From assembly GCA_900538355.1 (NCBI GenBank), contig UPXS01000004.1:1-64000 (forward strand): 64,000 nt of DNA. Direction: 5' to 3'. Position numbers and translations under genes: made by a program. Each line of letters starts with the position of its first letter. Position 1 is the stretch's first letter. Below the pieces are notes generated by a model. It searched no databases. It saw nothing but the letters and a program-made list of their open reading frames with translations, and had not been told where the DNA came from. This DNA comes from an uncultured Veillonella sp. (GTDB lineage: Bacteria; Bacillota; Negativicutes; Veillonellales; Veillonellaceae). Shown here piece after piece: positions 1-9,085 of the stretch.

Positions 1-8
1 TTGTCTTA

Positions 9-82
9 GGGAGGGAATATAGGGTCCTTTTGAGCGACTTTACGGTTAGTATGGAGCGATGAAGGAGCCCTATATTCCTCCC
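9..82. terminator. Long stem-loop with conserved-loop motif (family copy A)
   Basis: The arms 9-27 and 64-82 form an almost complete 19-bp stem. The loop carries CGACTTTACGGTTAGTATGG, which is the reverse complement of the CTCCATAGTGACC-AAGTCG motif seen in four other hairpins of this window. Its place upstream of the rpmH promoter suggests a terminator for a gene that ends left of the window. The stem is seen; the function is inferred. Confidence 0.6.
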
Positions 83-172
83 CCTGGAAACGTAACATCA
101 ATTACTGGATGAAATGTGTGATAGAATTATTACAGAAATACAAGAACTCACAAGCAGAATGCCTTTATTATA

Positions 173-201
173 TTGACAAATTTACGTTTTAACTCTATAA
201 T
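173..201 (+). promoter_or_regulatory. rpmH promoter
   Basis: TTGACA (173-178) and TATAAT (196-201) are both consensus and separated by exactly 17 bases, 55 bases upstream of the rpmH start. This is a very strong sigma-70-type promoter, as expected for ribosomal protein L34 and the genes behind it. Confidence 0.85.
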
Positions 202-255
202 TACCCTGTTATGGTATAAGTAAAACAATACAAATGACGAGGAGGTGTTTTACTA

Positions 256-390
256 ATGAAACGTACTTACCAACCAAATACTCTTTGGAGAAAACGTACC
301 CATGGTTTCCGTGAACGCATGAAAACTATCGGTGGCCGTCTCGTTTTAAAAAGAAGACGTGCAAAAGGCAGAAAACGCTTATCTGCATAA
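256..390 (+). CDS. rpmH: 50S ribosomal protein L34
   Basis: A 44-residue basic protein beginning MKRTYQPNTLWRKRTHGF and ending in an Arg/Lys-rich tail (KRRRAKGRKRLSA), the usual size and pattern of L34, a component of the large ribosomal subunit. The ribosome binding site GAGGAGGTG lies just upstream. It is the first gene of the rpmH-rnpA-yidD-yidC-jag cluster found next to the origin in most Firmicutes. A hairpin follows directly and could lower read-through into rnpA, which is needed in much smaller amounts. Confidence 0.97.
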   Translation: MKRTYQPNTLWRKRTHGFRERMKTIGGRLVLKRRRAKGRKRLSA

Positions 391-413
391 TATAATAGCT
401 GTTAGGCAGGAGA

Positions 414-442
414 AAAAACTTGGCGCTGCTGCCAAGTTTTTC
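414..442 (+). terminator. Hairpin between rpmH and rnpA
   Basis: An 11-bp perfect stem (414-424 with 431-441) closes a 6-base loop and ends in five T. It looks like an intrinsic terminator or attenuator, which would set the ratio of L34 to RNase P protein. Confidence 0.8.
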
Positions 443-469
443 TATTCTTAGGACTTAAGGACAATGCAT

Positions 470-829
470 ATGGATTATTGCCTCGATAAAGCAAGACGAC
501 TGACGCACAATAATGAATATCGCCTTGTGTATAAGCACGGAAAATACGAAGTAGGCCGTATGTGTGTACTCTATCGTATGCCCGTGGCGAAGCAATCTAC
601 GCGCATTGGTTTTGTAACCGGCAAAAAGGTTGGTTGTGCTGTTGAGCGCAACCGAGCTAGACGGCTCATGAAAGAGGTGTATCGCCTCAATCAACATTCC
701 ATACGCGAAGGGTATCATATCGTAATTGTTGGACGTGGCCCTCTGAAAAACGCTACCTACGAAAAAGCGGAAAAGGAAATTTTGTATCTCTTGCGAAAAA
801 GCAAATTGTTGATACAAAATAATAAATAG
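470..829 (+). CDS. rnpA: Ribonuclease P protein component
   Basis: Protein subunit of RNase P, which assists the catalytic RNA in removing the 5' leader of precursor tRNAs. About 119 residues, the family's usual size, with the RNR-type signature as ERNRARRLMKEVYR in the middle and FVTGKKVGCAVERNR before it. An ATG also exists at 464, but AAGG at 457-460 is only 3 bases from it and 9 bases from the ATG at 470, so 470 is preferred. Lies between rpmH and yidD in the conserved order. Confidence 0.94.
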   Translation: MDYCLDKARRLTHNNEYRLVYKHGKYEVGRMCVLYRMPVAKQSTRIGFVTGKKVGCAVERNRARRLMKEVYRLNQHSIREGYHIVIVGRGPLKNATYEKAEKEILYLLRKSKLLIQNNK

Positions 830-860
830 GACCACAAGTTAGAGGCTTTGGTCCTTTTTT
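829..860 (+). terminator. Hairpin between rnpA and yidD
   Basis: GGACCA pairs with TGGTCC and an AAG/CTT extension, followed by TTTTTT. A modest intrinsic terminator or attenuator inside the operon. Confidence 0.55.
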
Positions 861-878
861 GTGTATATGGAGGTTTCC

Positions 879-1100
879 ATGAAACGCTGTATAACTACGC
901 TTTTACGACTTTTAATTAGGTTCTATCAGCTTGCCATATCTCCCTTAAAACCTGGATGTTGCCGTTATTATCCGACATGTTCCACATATACTTTGCAGGC
1001 CATCGAAAAATATGGTCCTTTGAAAGGTAGCTGGATGGGTTTAAAACGCATTCTTCGCTGCCATCCTTTCCACAAGGGTGGCTATGACCCAGTACCTTAA
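879..1100 (+). CDS. yidD: Membrane protein insertion efficiency factor YidD
   Basis: A 73-residue protein of the YidD family, a small membrane-associated protein encoded next to the insertase YidC and thought to aid membrane protein insertion. The cysteine-rich signature CCRYYPTCSTYTLQAIEKYG and the tail RCHPFHKGGYDPVP are diagnostic. The start at 879 is chosen because GGAGG sits 6 bases upstream; upstream in-frame starts near 861 would overlap the preceding hairpin's T run. Confidence 0.93.
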   Translation: MKRCITTLLRLLIRFYQLAISPLKPGCCRYYPTCSTYTLQAIEKYGPLKGSWMGLKRILRCHPFHKGGYDPVP

Positions 1101-1128
1101 TCTATTTTTGATTAGGCTGGATGCGTTC

Positions 1129-1147
1129 TGTGAAAGCAACTTTCACA
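1129..1147. repeat. TGTGAAAG/CTTTCACA inverted repeat
   Basis: TGTGAAAG (1129-1136) and CTTTCACA (1140-1147) form a perfect short inverted repeat upstream of yidC. The same arms recur upstream of several genes in the window (see findings). Confidence 0.6.
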
Positions 1148-1268
1148 AAAAACATCTAGCACAGTTTTGGAAATACCTGAGCATCTGTATGGATGAAATT
1201 TAGACCATACCATAACGATATATAGATGCGCAAAGGACGGTTTCGGACTGTAAGAAAAAGGAGAAACA

Positions 1269-1937
1269 ATGGAATTCTTAAGTAGTATATTCCACCCTAT
1301 CGTTGAATTGATGACTACATTGGTAACCTATGCGTTCCAATTAACTCAAATGGTAGGCTATCCAAGCTACGGTGTGGCTATTATCCTTTTAACAATCGTT
1401 ATTAAAGCGGTTTTGGCACCACTTACTGTAAAACAAATCAAATCCATGAAGGCTATGCAAGAGTTACAGCCTCGCATGAAAGAATTGCAAGATAAATACA
1501 AAAACGATCCTGCAAAACTTCAAGCGGAAATGGGTGCATTGTACAAAGAAATGGGCGTTAACCCATTGGCTGGTTGTTTGCCTCTATTGGTGCAAATGCC
1601 ATTCTTGATCGCTATCTTCTATGCTTTGCAAGGCTATCCATACGATCAAAACTATGTACAATTCTTATGGCTTCCTAGTCTTGGCGAACCAGATCCAATG
1701 TATATTTTGCCAGTATTGAGTGCATTATCTACATGGATTATGTCCAAGCAAACTAGTAGCGGTGCAACTGGTGCTGCTGCGCAACAACAAAAGATTATGA
1801 CAATCTTTATGCCTTTATTCATTGGTTACATCTCTCTTAACTTCCCATCTGGCTTAGTTATTTACTGGATCGTATCCAATGTATTCCAATTTGTGCAACA
1901 ACATTTCATTTACAAAAGCTTAGAAGCTAAGAAATAG
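1269..1937 (+). CDS. yidC: Membrane protein insertase YidC/Oxa1 family
   Basis: Inserts proteins into the inner membrane, alone or with SecYEG. 222 residues, the short form without the large periplasmic domain of proteobacterial YidC and without a lipobox. Several hydrophobic segments are visible (about residues 30-50, 100-120, 145-165, 175-205). The hydrophilic hairpin after the first conserved segment (VKQIKSMKAMQELQPRMKEL) and PLLVQMPFLIAIFYAL are typical. The conserved positive charge of the substrate groove is Lys in TIVIKAVLAPLT where Bacillus has Arg. It lies 8 bases upstream of jag. Confidence 0.95.
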   Translation: MEFLSSIFHPIVELMTTLVTYAFQLTQMVGYPSYGVAIILLTIVIKAVLAPLTVKQIKSMKAMQELQPRMKELQDKYKNDPAKLQAEMGALYKEMGVNPLAGCLPLLVQMPFLIAIFYALQGYPYDQNYVQFLWLPSLGEPDPMYILPVLSALSTWIMSKQTSSGATGAAAQQQKIMTIFMPLFIGYISLNFPSGLVIYWIVSNVFQFVQQHFIYKSLEAKK

Positions 1938-1945
1938 GAGACACT

Positions 1946-2743
1946 ATGGAATTTATCGATGTATCTGCTAAAACCATTGAAGATGCCATTGCCAAAGGCG
2001 TAGCTCAATTGGCTGCAGAAGGCCAAGAATTGGTAGAAACTAAAGTCTTGGAACAACCTTCTAATGGCTTCTTGGGCATTGGTCGTAAACCAGCAGTTGT
2101 TCGCTTATTCTTCACATCTGTAGCTAAAACTGCTACGCAAGAAGAAGTAGCTCATGTAGAAGAACAATCTGTAGCTGTTGCTTCCAAGCCGGTAGCAACA
2201 AGTGAAACAGAAGTACAAGATACAGCAGTTGAAACTTCTGAAGGTGATGTTGTAGAAAAACCTTCTAAAAAGGAACTTTCAAAAGAAGATCAACAAGAAA
2301 TTGCTGAAAAAGGTAAACAATTCCTCGATGATATGTTTACACAAATGGGCCTCACTGTAGTTATCGAAAAAATGATGACTAAAGATAAGATTACATTCCA
2401 AGTGCACGGCGAAGATTTAGGTATTTTGATTGGCAAACATGGTCAAACATTGGATGCTATTCAATACTTAACAAATCTCGTGGCACACAAGGATGTATCT
2501 GGCCACTGCCACATCGTTGTAGATGTGGAAAATTACCGTTCTCGTCGAGAAGAAACATTGGTGAATCTCGCGAAACGCTTGGCTTCTAAGGTGAAACGCA
2601 ACCGTCAAAAGGTTTCCTTAGAACCGATGAATGCTTTTGAACGTAAAATCATTCACACTGCCCTTCAAGGGGATAAAAACGTTGTTACTAACAGTGAAGG
2701 GGACGAACCGTTCCGTCACGTTGTGATTACGTACAAAAAATAA
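1946..2743 (+). CDS. jag: Jag/KhpB RNA-binding protein
   Basis: 265-residue RNA-binding protein of the Jag (SpoIIIJ-associated, KhpB) family. Visible domains in order: Jag-N (about 1-55, with the NGFLGIGRKPA motif), an acidic linker (about 60-115), a KH domain around ILIGKHGQTLDAIQYL, and a C-terminal R3H domain (YRSRREETLVNLAKRLASKV, followed by EPMNAFERKIIH). Co-transcribed with yidC, from which it is separated by 8 bases. Members bind small RNAs and mRNAs and affect cell elongation in Gram-positives; that role is family knowledge. Confidence 0.94.
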   Translation: MEFIDVSAKTIEDAIAKGVAQLAAEGQELVETKVLEQPSNGFLGIGRKPAVVRLFFTSVAKTATQEEVAHVEEQSVAVASKPVATSETEVQDTAVETSEGDVVEKPSKKELSKEDQQEIAEKGKQFLDDMFTQMGLTVVIEKMMTKDKITFQVHGEDLGILIGKHGQTLDAIQYLTNLVAHKDVSGHCHIVVDVENYRSRREETLVNLAKRLASKVKRNRQKVSLEPMNAFERKIIHTALQGDKNVVTNSEGDEPFRHVVITYKK

Positions 2744-2748
2744 TATAG

Positions 2749-2806
2749 TGGTGCAGCTTTCAAGTAACTGATATTCTCGGTTGCTTGAGGGCTGCCCCCT
2801 TTATTC
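2749..2806 (+). terminator. Imperfect hairpin after jag
   Basis: GCAGC-TTCAAG-AAC pairs with GTT-CTTGA-GGCTGC and is followed by a T-rich stretch. It closes the rpmH-jag transcript. Confidence 0.6.
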
Positions 2807-2817
2807 TTTAGGTTATG

Positions 2818-2875
2818 GTGAAAGCTAACCTAAGTTAATCTTCGCATGCAAAGATTAGTTTAGTTTAACTTTCAC
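2818..2875. repeat. GTGAAAGC-type stem-loop upstream of mnmE
   Basis: GTGAAAG-TAA pairs with TTA-CTTTCAC, and inside it AATCTT pairs with AAGATT around CGCATGC. The long nested palindrome ends 55 bases before mnmE. It is similar in arms and position to the element upstream of metF (9086-9159). Confidence 0.65.
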
Positions 2876-2930
2876 AGGCGAAGAACATATACAAAAGCAA
2901 ATACTAGATAATCGAAATACGGAGATATGT

Positions 2931-4316
2931 ATGTATATAGATGATACAATAGCGGCCATTGCGACGCCGCCCGGCATCGGCGGGGTTGGTATTATTCGGG
3001 TCAGCGGCAAGGATAGTTTTCCTATTGTAAATAGCCTGTTCAAGAGCGCTGGCACCGTTCCTTTGATGGACCGCCAAAACAGAACGATACAATACGGGAC
3101 CATTGTGGATCCTGCAACGAACAAGACCATCGACGAGGTTCTTGTATTATTAATGAAAGGCCCTCATTCTTACACCGCAGAAGACGTGGTAGAAATTCAA
3201 TGTCACGGCGGTATTGTGCCGGTTCGACAAATCTTGAAATTGCTTGTAAATCACGATGTGCGTATGGCTGAAGCCGGCGAATTTACGAAGCGCGCCTTTA
3301 TGAACGGACGCATCGACCTCACTCAAGCAGAGGCGATCATTGATATTATTGAAGCAAAAACGGAGGACTCCCTCTCTCTCGCTGTATCGCAGCTCGATGG
3401 GACCGTTTCGTCTTTTGTGAAAGATGTGCGTGAACAGCTTATCGCTATGATTGCTCATTTAGAGGTAACCATCGATTATCCGGAAGAGGATATTGAGGAC
3501 GTAACGAGCCAAGAGGTTCGTGAGCAGCTTGAGCCTATTTTGAAAGCTATGGATGATCTATTATCCACAGCGAACACAGGTCGCCTCATTCGCGACGGTA
3601 TTACAACGGTTATTGTAGGCCGTCCGAATGCGGGTAAATCGAGCTTGATGAATGCTCTCTTGCGTGAAAATCGCGCTATCGTAACAGATATCCCTGGTAC
3701 GACGCGGGACAGTATTGAAGAATATATGACCGTTGAAGGCATTTCCTTGCGCCTCATCGATACAGCAGGTATCCGCGATACACAAGATACGGTGGAAGCC
3801 CTCGGTGTGGAGCGTGCTCGCGATTATATCAATAAAGCAGACATCGTACTCTGCGTTATCGACGGGTCTACTCCTTTAACTACTGAAGAAATCGAAATTT
3901 TGACCTCTGTGAGCGGTTTGAACACCATCGTACTCCTCAATAAGTCTGACGTGGCACAAGTCGTTACAGACGAAAATATTAAAGAACACGGAAACTTTAC
4001 GGCTATCGAACGCATCAGTGCCAAAGAAGGCGAAGGCTCTGCAGTTCTCTCCAAATGGGTGCAAGAACTCGTTTACGGCGGTCGCGTAAAACAAGACAAC
4101 AGCGCCATGATCAGTAACGTGCGCCACATCAGCCTCATGGAACAAGCGAAGGCACAAGTCGAACAAGCTCTCTCCTCCATCGACATGGGCATGCCAGTAG
4201 ACTTTGTAGCTACCGACCTGCGCAGCGCCTGGGAACTACTAGGCGACATCACAGGCGACACCATCCGTGAAAGCATGATCGACGAACTATTTAGTAGATT
4301 TTGTCTTGGTAAATAA
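2931..4316 (+). CDS. mnmE: tRNA uridine-5-carboxymethylaminomethyl(34) synthesis GTPase MnmE
   Basis: With MnmG it modifies U34 of tRNAs reading codons ending in A or G. 461 residues, full length. The N-terminal folate-binding domain begins with DDTIAAIATPPGIGGVGIIR. The central G domain shows G1 (GRPNAGKSS), G3 (DTAG) and G4 (NKSD). The C-terminal helical domain ends in FSRFCLGK, the conserved C-x-G-K tail. mnmG follows 35 bases downstream, forming the usual mnmE-mnmG pair. Confidence 0.97.
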   Translation: MYIDDTIAAIATPPGIGGVGIIRVSGKDSFPIVNSLFKSAGTVPLMDRQNRTIQYGTIVDPATNKTIDEVLVLLMKGPHSYTAEDVVEIQCHGGIVPVRQILKLLVNHDVRMAEAGEFTKRAFMNGRIDLTQAEAIIDIIEAKTEDSLSLAVSQLDGTVSSFVKDVREQLIAMIAHLEVTIDYPEEDIEDVTSQEVREQLEPILKAMDDLLSTANTGRLIRDGITTVIVGRPNAGKSSLMNALLRENRAIVTDIPGTTRDSIEEYMTVEGISLRLIDTAGIRDTQDTVEALGVERARDYINKADIVLCVIDGSTPLTTEEIEILTSVSGLNTIVLLNKSDVAQVVTDENIKEHGNFTAIERISAKEGEGSAVLSKWVQELVYGGRVKQDNSAMISNVRHISLMEQAKAQVEQALSSIDMGMPVDFVATDLRSAWELLGDITGDTIRESMIDELFSRFCLGK

Positions 4317-4351
4317 CTTTCAAAATAAGTAATAATTATAAGGAAATTCAT

Positions 4352-6223
4352 ATGTACACAGTAGATAATTATGATGTCATCGTCATCGGTGGTGGTCATG
4401 CTGGTTGTGAGGCGGCCCTCGCCGCTGCCCGCATGGGTCATCGCACGTTGATGGCGACCATCAGTTTAGATAATATTGCGCTTATGCCATGTAACCCTGC
4501 CGTTGGCGGTCCTGGTAAAAGCCATCTTGTTTATGAGCTTGACGCCTTAGGCGGTCAAATGGGTATCAACGCGGATGCTACGGCTATTCAAATGCGTATG
4601 CTCAATATGGGTAAAGGCCCTGCCGTTCATTCCTTGCGCTGCCAATCGGATAAAATCAAATACCAACATTTGATGAAACAAACCATTGAAAATACAGAGA
4701 ACCTCAATGTTAAGCAAATCATGGTGACGGAGCTTAAGGTTGAGGATGGCAAGGTAACAGGTATCGTTACAGAGCTTGGTGAGTTCTATGGTGCTAAAGC
4801 TGTCGTTCTTTGTACAGGTACCTATTTGAAAGGTAAAATCCTCATCGGCGACATCGACTACGTAGGTGGCCCAAATGGTCAACGCGTAGCGGAACACTTC
4901 TCTCAATCCTTGCTAGACAATGGCATTGAGTTGATGCGCTTTAAGACTGGTACGCCAGCTCGTGTTGATAAACGCACTCTTAACCTTGAAAATATGGAGG
5001 TTCAAGAAGGCGATACACATCATCACTCCTTCTCCTTCATGGATGAATGGATCAACCGCAATGAAGATGTATGTTGGTTGACCTATACTAATAAAGAAAC
5101 GCACGAAATTATTACAAGCAATATTCACCGCGCTCCAATGTATAGCGGTAAGATTGAAGGCGTAGGCCCTCGTTATTGCCCTTCTATCGAAGATAAAGTG
5201 GTGCGCTTTGCCGATAAAGAACGGCATCAATTATTCGTAGAACCAGAAGGTACAGGCACAAACGAAATGTATGTACAAGGTATGAGTACGTCCCTTCCTA
5301 TGGACGTACAATATGCGTTCCTTCGTACTATTCCTGGTTTAGAAAATGTAGAAATCATGCGCCCTGCGTATGCTATTGAATACGATTGCTTGAACCCAAC
5401 ACAATTGACATCAGCCCTTCAAGTGAAACATATTGAAGGCCTCTACTCTGCTGGTCAAGCCAATGGTACATCTGGCTATGAAGAAGCGGCTGCTCAAGGT
5501 CTCATGGCTGGTATTAATGCAGCATTGTGGCTTGAAGGCAAAGAACCATTTATTCTTGCTCGCTCTGAAGCGTATATCGGTGTTCTCATCGATGATCTCG
5601 TAACAAAAGGTACAAACGAACCGTACCGTATGATGACGAGCCGCAGCGAATACCGTCTATTACTTCGCCAAGACAATGCAGATATGCGTCTTACTGAAAA
5701 AGGCCGTGCTATCGGTCTTGTAAAAGACGATCGTTGGGCTAAATTTACAGCTAAGAAAGCTGCTATCGAAGAAGCAATGGATATGTTACGAAATACACCT
5801 GTAAATCCATCTAAGGAAACACAAGCTTTGCTTGAAAGTTTAGGTACAGCACCTATTAGAACAGGTATTCACGCTTATGATTTAGTAAAACGTAATGAAC
5901 TCTCCTATGCTATCGTAGCCGATGCATTTGGTTTAAAACGCTATACTCCTGACGTAGAAGAAGCTGTTGATATCTCCATTACCTACGAAGGTTATATCAA
6001 AAAGCAAATGGACCAAGTCGATAAGGTTCGCAAGCTAGAAGAAAAAATTCTTCCAAAAGAATGGGACTATACACAAATTAAGGGCATTTCCCTTGAAGCT
6101 CAACAAAAGCTTAACAAAATCCGCCCTCACTCCATCGGCCAAGCAAGCCGTATCTCTGGCGTATCCCCAGCGGACGTATCTGTGCTGTTGATCCAACTAG
6201 AACAATACAATCGAAGCAAATAA
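4352..6223 (+). CDS. mnmG: tRNA uridine-5-carboxymethylaminomethyl(34) synthesis enzyme MnmG
   Basis: FAD-dependent partner of MnmE. 623 residues, normal length. The N-terminal dinucleotide-binding fold is clear (VIGGGHAGCEAALAAARMG), as are CNPAVGGPGKSHLVYELDAL and GTYLKGKILIG. The C-terminal GidA helical domain is present (YIGVLIDDLVTKGTNEPYRM, then SRSEYRLLLRQDNADMRLT). An intrinsic terminator starts 18 bases after the stop and closes the operon. Confidence 0.97.
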   Translation: MYTVDNYDVIVIGGGHAGCEAALAAARMGHRTLMATISLDNIALMPCNPAVGGPGKSHLVYELDALGGQMGINADATAIQMRMLNMGKGPAVHSLRCQSDKIKYQHLMKQTIENTENLNVKQIMVTELKVEDGKVTGIVTELGEFYGAKAVVLCTGTYLKGKILIGDIDYVGGPNGQRVAEHFSQSLLDNGIELMRFKTGTPARVDKRTLNLENMEVQEGDTHHHSFSFMDEWINRNEDVCWLTYTNKETHEIITSNIHRAPMYSGKIEGVGPRYCPSIEDKVVRFADKERHQLFVEPEGTGTNEMYVQGMSTSLPMDVQYAFLRTIPGLENVEIMRPAYAIEYDCLNPTQLTSALQVKHIEGLYSAGQANGTSGYEEAAAQGLMAGINAALWLEGKEPFILARSEAYIGVLIDDLVTKGTNEPYRMMTSRSEYRLLLRQDNADMRLTEKGRAIGLVKDDRWAKFTAKKAAIEEAMDMLRNTPVNPSKETQALLESLGTAPIRTGIHAYDLVKRNELSYAIVADAFGLKRYTPDVEEAVDISITYEGYIKKQMDQVDKVRKLEEKILPKEWDYTQIKGISLEAQQKLNKIRPHSIGQASRISGVSPADVSVLLIQLEQYNRSK

Positions 6224-6240
6224 AATATGTGATTACATAG

Positions 6241-6275
6241 AAAAAGCTAGCTAATTATATTAGCTAGCTTTTTTA
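6241..6275. terminator. Bidirectional terminator after mnmG
   Basis: A perfect 15-bp stem (6241-6255 with 6259-6273) has A run on one side and T run on the other, so it can end both mnmG and the small minus-strand gene that stops at 6277. Confidence 0.9.
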
Positions 6276-6276
6276 G

Positions 6277-6390
6277 TTATAAGGCTTCCCGTTCTTGATG
6301 CTCATCGATTTCACGACCTTGGCTCATATAGTCTGGAGTAAATAATGATAGGCCCATTTTAAATAATATCCACATAAATTTTTGTTTCAT
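6277..6390 (-). CDS. Small 37-residue protein
   Basis: A short gene read from 6390 to 6277. It encodes MKQKFMWILFKMGLSLFTPD followed by a charged tail rich in Glu and Arg. A good ribosome binding site (GGGAGGTGG) lies 7-8 bases before the ATG. A longer in-frame extension up to 6585 exists, but it has very AT-rich codon content and no better start. The N-terminal half is hydrophobic and could be membrane-associated. I do not recognise the family. Confidence 0.6.
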   Translation of the reverse strand: MKQKFMWILFKMGLSLFTPDYMSQGREIDEHQEREAL

Positions 6391-7195
6391 GGGTACCACC
6401 TCCCTATTAATGGTAGTGTATCCATAAATAAGTTTATTCGCAAGTTTTATTTTTAATAGATGTAAAAGAATTCTATATAAGTAAATGTTTGTATATTTAT
6501 ATGAATATTTATAAAATACATAGTATTCTATGATTAAAATATGTACACCAGGAGAATACATTAGGTGTACATTCAGAATAGACAAAACAATCTATAAGTG
6601 AAGAAAAGTTCATGGTGATAAATTAGAAATAAACTGCGGTGAAAAGATGAATAATAAAATTGAAAAAGATGAGGTAAAAGGTTAACAAAATAGGTTTACA
6701 ATGATTGATCGATTGGATGGTAATGAAATTTTGATTTACATTAAAATAGGATAAGGATTTGAAAACTTGATATCAGATTGAAATGTAGGTTAAAAAGATG
6801 GACCGATTTCTCAATATTGTTATTTAAATGATAATAGTTGATTAATACCACTCCTACTCTATGTTCAGATGGTGTTTTTAGGAAATATATCTATTTAAAT
6901 GAGAATTAATTGAGAATATGCTATAATATAAAGAAAAATGACTTAAATATTTCGCTTATATGGTCGTTTTATTAGTTTTCATATATAAACTTATATAAAA
7001 TAGATTAAAAACGGCGTAGAACGCAAATTTTTGAGTTTTACAGGGGTTGAAATAAGAAATACTATTCTTATAACTTATATATTGTTAATTACCTGGATTT
7101 GTTTATATGATCTACCATATGACATGGGATTTTCTAACTATGTGTCTATTACTTTCACTATCATATAAATATCGGATAATTCATTAGGAGTACTT
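6391..7195. other. AT-rich intergenic region
   Basis: About 800 bases of very AT-rich sequence between the small minus-strand gene and rsmG. No open frame with a convincing ribosome binding site, no RNA gene and no long repeat was recognised. The promoter of rsmG should lie at its right end. Confidence 0.5.
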
Positions 7196-7948
7196 ATGAA
7201 AGAAAAATACGATGTGCCTATTGCACCTGAGTCTGAATTTGTTTCATATATGATGGAGCAAATGAGCCAATTTGGTTTGCCGTGTACTGAAGAGCAAGCA
7301 AAAGACTTCTACGTGTATTATGCGCGCATGATTGAAACAAATAAATATCTCAACCTCACGGGTATTACAGACATGAAAGAGGTTGTGGTTAAACACATGA
7401 TCGACTCCCTCTCCTGCTATGACCCACATATCATTAAATCTGGTATGTCCATTATCGACGTTGGTACTGGAGCTGGTTTCCCGGGCATTCCATTGGCCAT
7501 CTACGACCGTAGTCTAAAGGTTACGTTGTTTGATTCTTTGAAAAAACGTCTTACATTCCTTGAATCCATTATGGATGAGCTACAATTGACGAACTGTACT
7601 ACTTTACATGGCCGTGCAGAGGATCTTAGTCATCAAGATTACCGTGAAAGCTTCGATATTGCTACGAGCCGTGCAGTAGCGAGATTACCTATTCTGTTAG
7701 AATGGACTGTACCATATGTAAAAGAAGGTGGCTACGTTATTGCTTTAAAAGGCGCCATCTACGAAGAAGAAGTGGGAGAATCCAATAAAGCCCTTAGCAC
7801 ATTGAAAGCTAAGATTGAAGAAGTACGTACTGTTACACTTCCAACTTTGGATGATAAACGAGCAATCCTGTACATTAAGAAAACAGGTAAAACACCTAAA
7901 CAATACCCACGTAAACCAAAAGAAATTAAAGACAAGCCGCTAGTGTAA
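7196..7948 (+). CDS. rsmG: 16S rRNA (guanine(527)-N7)-methyltransferase RsmG
   Basis: Methylates N7 of G527 in 16S rRNA using S-adenosylmethionine; loss gives low-level streptomycin resistance in other bacteria. 250 residues, slightly longer than the usual 210-240 because of N- and C-terminal tails. The SAM-binding loop is DVGTGAGFPGIPLAI, and NKYLNLTGITD precedes it as in the family. TAGGAG lies upstream of the start. Lies between mnmG and parA in the conserved order. Confidence 0.95.
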   Translation: MKEKYDVPIAPESEFVSYMMEQMSQFGLPCTEEQAKDFYVYYARMIETNKYLNLTGITDMKEVVVKHMIDSLSCYDPHIIKSGMSIIDVGTGAGFPGIPLAIYDRSLKVTLFDSLKKRLTFLESIMDELQLTNCTTLHGRAEDLSHQDYRESFDIATSRAVARLPILLEWTVPYVKEGGYVIALKGAIYEEEVGESNKALSTLKAKIEEVRTVTLPTLDDKRAILYIKKTGKTPKQYPRKPKEIKDKPLV

Positions 7949-8000
7949 TTTAATAGTTCTATTACGCAATAGCGGATAATAGAAAATAATTGCCTATACA

Positions 8001-8036
8001 AAAGAGGATGCAAATCTTAGATTTGCATCCTCTTTT
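8001..8036. terminator. Terminator after rsmG
   Basis: A perfect 16-bp stem around a TTA loop, with A on the left and T on the right side. Confidence 0.92.
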
Positions 8037-8121
8037 TCCTATCTTCCCTGGTCTATTTAAGGATATCGTTTACAACAGGATTATATATTTTGTTCACTAT
8101 ATAAGTCGTATACAAAGATAG

Positions 8122-8185
8122 ATAGAACACCTTTCCATAAGGACGACTTAGGGTTACTATGGAGGCCGTGGGAAAGGTGTTCTAT
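8122..8185. terminator. Stem-loop with conserved-loop motif (family copy B)
   Basis: Perfect 15-bp stem (8122-8136 with 8171-8185) around a 34-base loop that contains CGACTTAGGGTTACTATGGA, the reverse complement of the motif shared with copies C, D and E. It lies between the convergent genes rsmG and metF. Confidence 0.75.
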
Positions 8186-8202
8186 GATAATCTTATAATG
8201 AC

Positions 8203-9063
8203 TTATATGTGATCAATGATATGTAATGTTGTATCGATATCGTTTAAAGGCATAATATGTACGCCTGCAGCGATTTTTTTGATTTGTTCCAATGTTTCGA
8301 TAGCGATTTCTGTACCCGCTTCTTTACCGCCCTTTTCTACGCGGTCTAGGATTTCTTGTGTAAGGTTGATCCCAGGCACTTTTTCGTGTAGATATGTGGC
8401 CATTTTGAAGCTTTTAAGTGGAATTAAACCGAGCATAATAGGCACATCGAACTCAGACATTTTATCGATGTAGCGTTTTGCTTGTTCTAAATCGTAAATT
8501 GGTTGTGTTTGTACGAAATGCGCACCATTTTTAATTTTAGCAGCCAATTTTTGACGTTCAATTTCTAAATCTGGCGCACCAGGGTTACCAGTAGCACCGA
8601 TGTAGAAGTTTGTAGGCTCGTCTAAGTCATTACCTGCTAAGTCTTTGCCAGAATTCAAAGTTTTAGCGATGTTAAGTAAGCCCATGCAGTCTACTTCAAA
8701 TACGGATTGTGCAAATGGATGGTCCCCATTATCTGGTTTGTCACCAGTAAGGGTTAAGATATTATTTACGCCAAGTGCTGCAGCACCAAGTAATTCGGAT
8801 TGTAAGCCGATGATGTTACGGTCGCGGCATGTAAGGTGGAAGATAGTTTCGATATCTTTATTGTGTTGTAACAAATAAGACAAGGAAATTGGGCTCATAC
8901 GCATTTTGGACATAGGGCTATCAGCGATGTTGATAGCGTCAACCTTACCCTTTAAACGCGCTGCTTGGTCGAAAACTTTTTGAGCAGAACTGCTCTTTGG
9001 AGGGTCTAATTCAACAGTGATGGTGAACTTCCCTTGTTGATGTTTCTCTCTTAATGTCATCAT
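8203..9063 (-). CDS. metF: Methylenetetrahydrofolate reductase
   Basis: Reduces 5,10-methylene-THF to 5-methyl-THF, the methyl donor for MetH. 286 residues covering the catalytic barrel only, the usual bacterial length. Signatures visible: FTITVELDPPKSS near the N-terminus, LTCRDRN, NILTLTGDKP and FVQTQPIYDLEQAKRYI. It is the last gene of the minus-strand block activation protein-metH-metF. A GTGAAAGC-type stem-loop sits just upstream of its start. Flavin use and electron partner are not visible from the sequence. Confidence 0.93.
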   Translation of the reverse strand: MMTLREKHQQGKFTITVELDPPKSSSAQKVFDQAARLKGKVDAINIADSPMSKMRMSPISLSYLLQHNKDIETIFHLTCRDRNIIGLQSELLGAAALGVNNILTLTGDKPDNGDHPFAQSVFEVDCMGLLNIAKTLNSGKDLAGNDLDEPTNFYIGATGNPGAPDLEIERQKLAAKIKNGAHFVQTQPIYDLEQAKRYIDKMSEFDVPIMLGLIPLKSFKMATYLHEKVPGINLTQEILDRVEKGGKEAGTEIAIETLEQIKKIAAGVHIMPLNDIDTTLHIIDHI

Positions 9064-9085
9064 GTACCTCTTGATCTATACATAT

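Noticed and set aside
6391..6585. Longer form of the small minus-strand gene (102 codons)
   Set aside because: The extra N-terminal part has extreme AT codon content and no ribosome binding site; the internal ATG at 6390 has GGGAGGTGG.
6591..7195. Possible decayed gene in the AT-rich gap before rsmG
   Set aside because: All frames are short and interrupted, and no recognisable protein segment was seen.
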